DNA from: Kamptonema sp. UHCC 0994
GTDB taxonomy: Bacteria > Cyanobacteriota > Cyanobacteriia > Cyanobacteriales > Microcoleaceae
DNA: 43,899 nt
Assembly (NCBI RefSeq): GCF_029167235.1
Contig: NZ_JARFTR010000036.1
Coordinates: forward strand, 1-43,899
Direction: 5' to 3'
Shown: in pieces, positions 17,473-26,500 of the stretch
Numbering within the stretch: position 1 is the stretch's first letter
How the letters are laid out: each line of letters opens with the position of its first letter
Position numbers and translations under genes: made by a program
The notes under the pieces: model-generated
The model's database searches: none
What the model was told of the DNA's origin: nothing
What the model saw: the letters and a program-made list of their open reading frames with translations, nothing else

Positions 17473-20400
17473 ATGAGTATCAAGACAAACTACAAACTAA
17501 TAGAAAAAATTAATGATGGTTTGAACACAGTAGTTTATCGTGCCGTGAGGAAGCAAGATGGGCAGGCTGTAATCATCAAGCTGTTGAAAGCAGACTGTCC
17601 TACTCTCGAAGAGATTATGCAATTGAGGCATGAATATGAAATTTCTAGAAATCTCAACTTAGAAGGTATTGTCAAGCCCTACAGCTTAGAGAATCATCAT
17701 AATGGTGTAGCATTAATACTAGAAGATTCACAAGGAGAGGCACTAAAAAAGTTTCTGAGTAGTCACAAACTTGAACTAAAAGAGTTTTTATCGATCGCTA
17801 TTCAGTTATCAGATTCTCTAGCAAAGTTGCATGAACGTAAAATTATCCATAAAGATATTAAGCCGACGAATATCATCATCACTCCAGCTACTCTCCAAGT
17901 AAAAATTACCGACTTTAGCATCGCTACGCGATTGTCTAGAGAAACCCAAACACTCAGCCATCCCACATTATTAGAAGGTACAATTGCCTATATATCGCCA
18001 GAGCAAACAGGGCGGATGAATCGCTCAATTGACTACCGCACTGACTTCTATTCTTTAGGTGTTACATTCTATGAAATGATGTCAGGTGAACTGCCATTTA
18101 AGACTACAGAGCCAATGGAATTAGTTCACTGCCACATCGCTAAGCAGCCTGTACCCCTCTGGGATCTTATATGGGCAAAAGAGCAACATAGTAGAGTAGA
18201 AATTAAGAGCAAAAATCCTGAATCTAAAATCAAAAATGGCGAGGTTATCAAAATAATTTCTGACATCGTGATGAAATTATTAGCCAAGACTGCTGAAGAT
18301 AGATATCAAAGTGGTTATGGCCTCAAGGCAGATTTAGAACAATGTCTAAATCAACTACAAGAACCTGGCAAAAATTGTCACTTCATTCCCGGCGAGCGTG
18401 ATAAATCCGGTCAATTTTCGATTCCCCAAAAACTGTACGGACGAGAAACACAAGTAGCCAATCTAATGGATGCTTTTGACAGAGTTAGCATGGGAACAGC
18501 AGAAATCATGCTAGTTTCCGGTTACTCAGGAATAGGTAAATCTTGCTTAGTATATGAAGTCCACAAACCCATTGTCGGAGCGCGGGGTTATTTTATTGCT
18601 GGCAAATTTGACCAATTCAAGCGAAACATTCCCTATGCAGCTTTAATTCAAGCTTTTGAAGAACTAATTCGGCAACTATTAACAGAAAGCTCCGAAAAAA
18701 TCAAGCTTTGGAAGCAGAATATTTTAAATGATTTAGGTCAAAATACTAGAGTAATAATTGATGTTATTCCCGAATTAGAATTGATTGTTGGCGAGCAACC
18801 TGAAGTTGCTCAATTAGGGCCAAGCGAATCACAAAATCGTTTCAATCTCGCCTTTAAACAATTCATTAATGTTTTTACCCAAAAAACACATCCGCTAGTT
18901 TTATTTTTAGATGATTTGCAGTGGGCAGATTCTGCTTCTTTAAAATTGATTGAGGTGCTGCTAACTGACAGAGATAGCCAATATTTATTGGTAATTGGAG
19001 CCTATCGAGATAACGAAGTCAGCCCGACTCATCCATTAATGCAGACCTTAGATCGGATTCGTTCATCTGGGTCAATAGTAAATAATATTATCCTTCAACC
19101 CTTGACACTGAGTACAGTCAATAAATTAGTTGCTGACACCTTGGGTGACAAATACTCATTAGCACTCCCTCCTCCTGTTTGTTTTTCCGAGCAAAAAGGA
19201 GAAATTAAGCAAGAAAATTTGCTGGCTAAAAACAATAACAAAGAAATAGAAAAATGCAATTTATTAGCCGATCTAGTTTTTAATAAAACTCAAGGCAATC
19301 CTTTTTTTATTACTCAACTACTCACATCCCTTTACGCAGAAAAACTATTGACATTTGACTTCAGTATTGGTAAATGGCAGTGGGATATAGGGCAAATTCA
19401 AAGTGTCGCGATCGCAGATTATAATGTCGTAGAACTCATAGCCAGAAACCTTCAAAAACTACCTTCAGATACCCAGAAAGTTTTAAAATTAGCAGCTTGT
19501 ATTGGCAACCGATTTAATTTAGATGTTTTGGCAATAGTAAGCGAACAATCGCTCTCAGAAACGGCATCTGCTTTATGGGATGGGCTTCAGACTGGTCTAA
19601 TTTTACCTATCGGGGAAAATGCTTACAAAATACCTTTACTGTGCAATGGTCAAAACTCCTTAGTAATCAGCAATATTCAAGGAGCCCAATTAGAAATTAA
19701 TACTTACAAAGTATCCTACAAATTTTTGCATGACCGAGTACAGCAAGCCGCTTATTCTCTAATTGCTTCTAAGCAGCAAAAAGCTACGCACCTGAAAATT
19801 GGGCAACTATTGTTGCAGAATACACATGAAGACGCACTAGAAGAAAATGTCTTTGATATTGTTAACCAGCTAAATATCGGAGTAGAATTCATTACTGAAC
19901 AAGAAGAAAAATACCAGCTTGCTCAATTAAATTTAATAGCTGGTCGAAAAGCAAAAGCAGCGTCAGCTTATGAAACTGCTGTCATGCAATTAAGAGTAGG
20001 GTTAAAACTCTTAGCAGAAAACAGTTGGCAGAGTAACTACGATCTGACACTAGCACTCTATGTAGAAGCGGTGGAAGCAGAATATCTCAATACCAATTAC
20101 GAAAGGTCAGCAACTCTTGCGGAAGTTGTTCTGCAACAAGCTAACACCCTGCTCGAAAGAGTGAAAGTATACGAGTTACAAATCCAGTTTTATATGGCTC
20201 AAAATCAGATGTTAAAAGCCATTGATACTGGGCTGGAAGTGCTGGATATGCTGGGTGTTTCTTTGTCAAATGACCTAGGTGACGGGGGTTTTGTGGTTGA
20301 TTTGCCAAACCTCGCAGACTTAGACAATATCCCAGAAATGACAGATCCTTACAAAATAGCGGCTTTAAGGATATTGACATCCCTTATTTCTCCTGTTGCT

Positions 20401-23118
20401 ACTGCTAATCCAGAAATTTTGCTCCCGCTTGCAGTAACTCTAGTTAAAATCTGCATGGAATATGGCAATTCCCCTCTTGCTGCTTTTGTATATGCTTTTT
20501 ATAGTGTAATACTGTGTTCGGTAATAGGGGATATAGATGCCGGATATCATTCTGGTAACTTGGCATTAAAGTTATTGGATAAATTTAATACTAACTCGCT
20601 TAAATGTAAAGTTAATGAATTATTTAACGGTTTTGTTATCCATTGGAAAGAGCCTGCTAAAAAAGGTTTACTTCCCTTAATCTCAGCGTTTCAAATAGGG
20701 TTAGAAACTGGAGATATCGAATATGCTGGTTATGCTATTACTCTTTATTGCGCTAACATCTTTTTGACGGGGGAGCGATTAGATATTGTAGAAGAAGCAC
20801 AAGGGCAATATCTTGATTTAGCGTTCAAACTAAAACAAGATTATTCTATCTACTACATCCAGATCCTCCAACAACTGACCCTAAATCTTCACAATGAATC
20901 TGAAGCTCAATGTTTGTTGGTTGGCAAGAGTTTTAATGAAACAGAAATGTTACCTGTTTTTATTGAAAGTAATAATCGAATTTTGCTGTTTATTACCTAT
21001 GTTAGCAAAACGATTCTCTTTTATCTATTTAAAGAACCTAAGAATGCTGTTACCAACGCTTATTTAGCCGCAGAATACGCAGTCAGTGTGGTGGGCATGG
21101 TAATTGCTGCTTTTTATAACTTCTATTATTCCCTCGCTCTCCTCGCTGTTTATCCTCAAGTTTCACACGGCGAACAACAACAATATATCAGCTTAGTAGA
21201 ATCTAATCAACAACAAATGCAGAAATGGGCATTTCATGCCCCCTCTAACTTCCAACATAAGTACGACCTTGTGGAAGCAGAGAAAGCACGAGTTCAAGGG
21301 CAAATTGTAGAAGCAATGGAATATTATGACCGAGCTATAGCGGGAGCCAAAGCACAAGGATATATTCAGGAAGAAGCAATAGCATCGGAACTAGCAGCAG
21401 AGTTTTATTTCTCCCTCGGTAGAGACAAGTTTGCTCGAATCTATCTAACACAGGCTTACTACGGATATATTCGTTGGGGAGCTAAAGCTAAAGTTAAAGA
21501 TTTAGAGTCTAGATATCCCTTGGTATTTTCCGAGATGCTGATGCGAGAATCGACAGGCATAGAGATTAATAGGACAACAACATCGACTACAGGAGGAAGT
21601 TCGGCAGTTTTGGATTTGTCCACTGTCAATAAAGCATCTCTGGTCTTGGCAGAAGAAATAGTTCTCGATAAGTTGCTGGATAAGCTACTGAAAATTGTGA
21701 TGGAAAATGCCGGAGCTACTAATAGTTACCTGATTTTAGAAAAAGATGGAAAGCTTTTGATAGAAGCTACAGGTGTTGTGGATAAAAATACGGTTGTTTT
21801 GTGTTCGGAGTCACCCGTTGAAAACAGTGATAATCTACCTGTTTCTATAATCAACTACGTGGGAATAGCTAAAGAAAATGTTGTCTTAAATGATGCAACC
21901 GTGTCAGGAAGATTCATAAACGATCCTTACATCATAAAAACACAACCGAAGTCAATATTGTCTATGCCTATTATTAATCAAGGCAAGCTAATTGGTATTC
22001 TTTACTTGGAAAATAATATCACAAGTGGTGCATTTACACCTCAGAGGCTGGAAGTATTAAAAATACTTTCTTCACAGATAGCTATATCCCTTAAAAATGC
22101 GATGCTTTATGGGAAATTAGAAACTGCAACTGAAAACTTGAAAACAGCCAACGAGCAATTAGACGATTACAACCAAACCCTGGAAGAGAAGGTGGAATTA
22201 AGGACACTGGAGTTACAAGAAAAAAATACGCTTTTGAAAGAACAAGCAATTCAGCTTGAACTTACCCTTAAAGAATTGCAAGTGACACAGACTCAGTTAA
22301 TTCAAACTGAAAAAATGTCAAGTCTGGGGCAAATGGTTGGTGGGGTTGCTCACGAAATCAATAATCCGATTAACTTTATCTATGGCAATCTTACCCATGC
22401 TAGTGACTATTTCCATGACTTGCTGGGATTGCTGAATCTTTACCAGAAGGAATTGCCTGATGCAACTCCTGAGATTGAGAACCTTGCAGAAAGTATCGAT
22501 CTGGAATTCTTAATTTCTGATTTTCCTAGACTGCTTGATTCAATGCAAGTAGGGGCTGAACGCATTCGCCAGATTGTCTTGTCGCTGCGGAATTTCTCGC
22601 GCTTGGATGAGGCGGTAATGAAACAGGTAGATATCCATGAAGGGATCGATAGCACTTTGCTTTTGTTGCAAAATCAATTAAAAGCTAAGCCAGAGCATCC
22701 TGGAATTGAAATTATTAAAGAGTATGGAAAGCTACCTAGTGTAGAGTGCTACCCTGGCTTTCTTAACCAAGTATTTATGAATATACTCGGCAATGCGATT
22801 GATGCGATAGAAGAATCATTTTTAGTTTCTTCTACAGTAGCAGTAAATAAAAAAGGAAAAATTTGCATTCGCACCAGTATTGTAAACGGTAACAACGTAG
22901 AGATATGTATTGCGGACAATGGAGTGGGGATGACAGAGGAAGTATGTCGAAGAGTTTTCGATCCTTTCTTTACTACGAAACCTGTTGGATCTGGTACTGG
23001 TTTAGGTTTAGCTATTAGCTATCAAATTGTAGTGGAAAAACATCAGGGTAGGCTAACTTGTATTTCAGCGCCAGAAAAGGGAGCGGAGTTTGTGATTGAG
23101 ATTCCAATCAAGCAGTAA
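17473..23118 (+). CDS. Multidomain Ser/Thr kinase-AAA ATPase-GAF-histidine kinase
   Basis: An 1,881-residue signalling protein of a type expanded in filamentous cyanobacteria. Domain order: Ser/Thr kinase fold (residues 8-290) with VIIKLLKAD, HKDIKPTNIII and DFSIATRLS; the usual DFG is DFS and the glycine loop is weak. Then an AAA-type ATPase with P-loop SGYSGIGKSCLVYE (about residue 350) and LVLFLDDLQWADS. Then a long helical TPR-like region (700-1370), a GAF domain (about 1400-1540), a coiled coil (1545-1610), and a histidine kinase with VAHEINNPINF (His about 1626) and DNGVGMTEE...GSGTGLGLAIS. No receiver domain is present. It lies 404 bp upstream of the NRPS gene on the same strand; a regulatory link is possible but unproven. 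The start is the ATG at 17473. Confidence 0.93.
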   Translation: MSIKTNYKLIEKINDGLNTVVYRAVRKQDGQAVIIKLLKADCPTLEEIMQLRHEYEISRNLNLEGIVKPYSLENHHNGVALILEDSQGEALKKFLSSHKLELKEFLSIAIQLSDSLAKLHERKIIHKDIKPTNIIITPATLQVKITDFSIATRLSRETQTLSHPTLLEGTIAYISPEQTGRMNRSIDYRTDFYSLGVTFYEMMSGELPFKTTEPMELVHCHIAKQPVPLWDLIWAKEQHSRVEIKSKNPESKIKNGEVIKIISDIVMKLLAKTAEDRYQSGYGLKADLEQCLNQLQEPGKNCHFIPGERDKSGQFSIPQKLYGRETQVANLMDAFDRVSMGTAEIMLVSGYSGIGKSCLVYEVHKPIVGARGYFIAGKFDQFKRNIPYAALIQAFEELIRQLLTESSEKIKLWKQNILNDLGQNTRVIIDVIPELELIVGEQPEVAQLGPSESQNRFNLAFKQFINVFTQKTHPLVLFLDDLQWADSASLKLIEVLLTDRDSQYLLVIGAYRDNEVSPTHPLMQTLDRIRSSGSIVNNIILQPLTLSTVNKLVADTLGDKYSLALPPPVCFSEQKGEIKQENLLAKNNNKEIEKCNLLADLVFNKTQGNPFFITQLLTSLYAEKLLTFDFSIGKWQWDIGQIQSVAIADYNVVELIARNLQKLPSDTQKVLKLAACIGNRFNLDVLAIVSEQSLSETASALWDGLQTGLILPIGENAYKIPLLCNGQNSLVISNIQGAQLEINTYKVSYKFLHDRVQQAAYSLIASKQQKATHLKIGQLLLQNTHEDALEENVFDIVNQLNIGVEFITEQEEKYQLAQLNLIAGRKAKAASAYETAVMQLRVGLKLLAENSWQSNYDLTLALYVEAVEAEYLNTNYERSATLAEVVLQQANTLLERVKVYELQIQFYMAQNQMLKAIDTGLEVLDMLGVSLSNDLGDGGFVVDLPNLADLDNIPEMTDPYKIAALRILTSLISPVATANPEILLPLAVTLVKICMEYGNSPLAAFVYAFYSVILCSVIGDIDAGYHSGNLALKLLDKFNTNSLKCKVNELFNGFVIHWKEPAKKGLLPLISAFQIGLETGDIEYAGYAITLYCANIFLTGERLDIVEEAQGQYLDLAFKLKQDYSIYYIQILQQLTLNLHNESEAQCLLVGKSFNETEMLPVFIESNNRILLFITYVSKTILFYLFKEPKNAVTNAYLAAEYAVSVVGMVIAAFYNFYYSLALLAVYPQVSHGEQQQYISLVESNQQQMQKWAFHAPSNFQHKYDLVEAEKARVQGQIVEAMEYYDRAIAGAKAQGYIQEEAIASELAAEFYFSLGRDKFARIYLTQAYYGYIRWGAKAKVKDLESRYPLVFSEMLMRESTGIEINRTTTSTTGGSSAVLDLSTVNKASLVLAEEIVLDKLLDKLLKIVMENAGATNSYLILEKDGKLLIEATGVVDKNTVVLCSESPVENSDNLPVSIINYVGIAKENVVLNDATVSGRFINDPYIIKTQPKSILSMPIINQGKLIGILYLENNITSGAFTPQRLEVLKILSSQIAISLKNAMLYGKLETATENLKTANEQLDDYNQTLEEKVELRTLELQEKNTLLKEQAIQLELTLKELQVTQTQLIQTEKMSSLGQMVGGVAHEINNPINFIYGNLTHASDYFHDLLGLLNLYQKELPDATPEIENLAESIDLEFLISDFPRLLDSMQVGAERIRQIVLSLRNFSRLDEAVMKQVDIHEGIDSTLLLLQNQLKAKPEHPGIEIIKEYGKLPSVECYPGFLNQVFMNILGNAIDAIEESFLVSSTVAVNKKGKICIRTSIVNGNNVEICIADNGVGMTEEVCRRVFDPFFTTKPVGSGTGLGLAISYQIVVEKHQGRLTCISAPEKGAEFVIEIPIKQ

Positions 23119-23522
23119 ACGAAATAATAAGTAAGTAGAAGGCAGAAGGCAGAAGGCAGAAGGCAGAATACAGAAGGTAGAAAGTTACTGGCTTTAGTAA
23201 GACAGGAATAATATTTACCTGTTTGTGCATTTTTTTGGCATTTATTTTTACTCTCAAAAATACCACTAAAGGTAGATTTACAAAAATATCACCATCCGTT
23301 AGATTGAAAATCAATAGCCTTTAGAGGCTCTTGTTGTAATCGTTTTCATAATATTTCTTAAGTCTTAGGTTCGCAGTAAGATATCTATCAAGAAAACATC
23401 AGGTATTTTTGATAGTTAGTTCAATTATTTAAGCCCTTTGGCTGAGACTCGGATATTAACTCCACAACGCTTATGCGAACGGAGTAAAAAAATCAGTATT
23501 TCTCGATCTAAGGAAGAATAAA
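23119..23522. promoter_or_regulatory. leader of the NRPS-PKS cluster
   Basis: 404 bp. AGAAGGC is repeated four times at 23137-23164 and then degenerates. The last part is AT-rich, and AAGGAAG about 7 nt before the ATG at 23523 is a good ribosome-binding site. A promoter for the biosynthetic operon should lie here. No terminator for the kinase gene is evident. Confidence 0.5.
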
Positions 23523-26500
23523 ATGTTAGATAATTTTCAGGATAAGTGCATCCACCAGCTATTTGAGTTCCAAGTAAAGCGATCGCCTGACGCTATTGCA
23601 GTAATATTTGAAGGGAAGCAGCTAACCTATCAAGAGCTAAACTCCCAAGCTAACCAGTTGGCGCATTATCTGAAGACTCTGGGTGTTGGGCCAGAGGTAC
23701 TGGTTGCCGCTTGTGTAGAGCGATCGCTAGAAATGGTTGTAGGTCTATTAGGTATTCTCAAAGCTGGTGGCGCTTATGTACCACTAGATCCGAATTATCC
23801 AGTAAATAGACTGGCATTCATGTTAGAACATTCGCAAACGCCAGTTTTGCTTACACAAAAACATTTAGTCGATTCTCTTCCCGAACACCAAGCCCATGTT
23901 ATCTGTTTGGATGGAAATTCAGAAATAATCGATCGCTTCAGCAAGGAAAACCCAGACAGTGAGGTGACACCCGATAATTTAGCCTATGTGATTTATACAT
24001 CTGGCTCTACTGGTCAACCCAAGGGAGTTGCGATCGCCCATAGTGGCGCAGTTAACACGCTTCTTGATATTAACGATCGCTTTGAAGTTGGAGCAGGCGA
24101 TCGCGTCTTAGCTCTATCTTCCCTCAGCTTTGACTTATCTGTATACGACATTTTCGGCTTGTTGGCTGCGGGAGGAACCGTTGTGATCCCTAAAGTATCA
24201 GCAACGCCAGATCCCGCTGATTGGGTTGAGGCGATCGCGCGATCGCAAGTCACAATCTGGAACTCAGCACCCGCCTTGATGCAGATGCTTGTAGATTATG
24301 CCACTGCTCATAGCAATACTCTGTCATCATCTCTGCGATTGGTGCTTCTAAGCGGAGATTGGATACCCCTGACTTTGCCAGATCAAATCAAAACTTTAGT
24401 CATCTGTAGGGGCAGTGCCCCCGTGCCTGCCCCAAACCCAAAAGGGGCAACCACAGGGGGATTGCCCCTACAAGAAAATCAGGACTTACGCACTCCGACT
24501 AAAGAAACCGGGTTTTTTGATGAAAATACTTCGTTACAGCCCGTAGATTCGGTAAAAAACCCGGTTTCTGGATACCCAGTAAGTCCTAAAAATGAAACTA
24601 TAGCCCAACCTTCAACCCCCGCTGTTATTGGCTTAGGAGGCGCAACCGAGGCTTCCATCTGGTCGATTTTATATCCCATAGAAACCATCGATCCTAACTG
24701 GAAAAGTATCCCTTACGGTCGATCGATGACTAACCAGAAATTCTACGTCCTCAACGAAGCAATGGAGCCTTGTAATGAGGGAGAAGTTGGGGAACTCTAC
24801 ATCGGCGGAATCGGTTTAGCGAGATGCTATTGGCGAGATGAAGAAAAAACCAGCAAACGCTTCATTAATCATCCCCATACAGGCGATCGCCTTTACTGTA
24901 CAGGCGATTTAGGTCGCTATTTACCCGATGGTAACATCGAATTTCAAGGTCGCATCGACCACCAAGTTAAAATTCGCGGCTTCCGCATCGAACTAGGCGA
25001 GATTGAAGCAGTGCTGGGACAACATCCAGATGTGCAGGTAGCAGTGGTAACAGCACAAGAGGATGTCCCCGGACAGAAGCGGTTGATAGCTTATATTGTT
25101 TCTAAAGTCACCGCAGAACGCACACCATTTAAAAGCGAATGTTTAGCAGAATTTGATGGCGATCGCTCCCTTAAACTACACACAGAAGACATATCAGTAG
25201 GTGGCATCGGCGTAGTTGGAGTGCCCGATAATTGGGCAAGAGGTAAGCAAGTTCGCCTCCGCCTCGTACTACCCGGAAATACCCAAGAGCAATGTTTTGA
25301 GGGAACTGTTGCTTGGTGTGAAGGAAATCAGGCGGGAATTGATTTATCTCTCACACCCATTGAAGAAGCTGTAATTCAGCAGAGTATAGACCATCTCTTA
25401 GAAACCCAAGGCTTCTTAAAATTTTTGCAACGCACCGTCGCAGGCAAATTGCGTAACTTCCTGAAAGATAAGTTGCCCGAATACATGGTGCCTTCCAGCT
25501 TTATATTCCTGAAAAGCTTGCCGCTAACGCCGAACGGCAAAATAGACCGCCAGAAGCTATTAGCACCTGCCGTTAAAAAAATTCCCGAAGTACGACAAGA
25601 TTATGTAGCACCTCAAACTCCAGTCGAAGAAGTAGTCGCAGGCATTTGGGCGGAAGTGTTGGGATTAGAGCGAGTTGGTATTCGCGATAACTTCTTGGAA
25701 TTGGGAGGTCACTCTCTGCTAGTCACGCAGATTGCAACTCGAATGCGAGACACCTTCCAGATGGAATTACCCTTGCGTACCCTATTTGAGTCTGCCACAG
25801 TAGCGGATCTGGCTCACAATCTGGAAATCGCCAGTCAAAAAGCTCCCATAACCCAGGCTCCACCGATTCAACCAATTTCGCGCGATCAGGATTTGCCTTT
25901 GTCTTTCAGCCAGCAACAACTGTGGTTTTTATGTCAACTGGCTCCCGATACACCTTTCTATAACGAACCGATTACCATTCGTCTACCTGGTTCGGTCAAT
26001 ATCGCCGCACTAGAGCGCAGCATCAGCGAAATCGTCAAGCGTCACGAAATTTTGCGAACCACCTTTGGTATTGCGAATGGGCAACCAGTGATGATGATTC
26101 AAGATGCCTTTAATTTTGCCTTACCAGTGGTGAATCTTGAGGAATTACCAGAGATAGAACGGGAGTCTGAAGCCTTGCGACTGGCAACTTTGGAAGCAAA
26201 GCAGCCTTTTGACCTCACCCAAGGGCCGCTACTGCGGGGTACTCTCATACAGTTAGGCGAGACAGATTACAGGTTATTCCTGACCATACACCACATCATT
26301 ATTGATGCTGTCTCTCTTTACAGCGTCTTGTTAAAGGAACTCGCGGAACTCTACACCGCCTTTGCTTTAGGCTTGCCATCGCCCCTCCCAGAAATACCAA
26401 TTCAGTTCGCAGATTTTGCCTACTGGCAACGGCAATGGCTACAGGGAGAAGTGCTGGAAAACCAACTGAGATACTGGAAACAGCAACTAGCCGATTTGCC

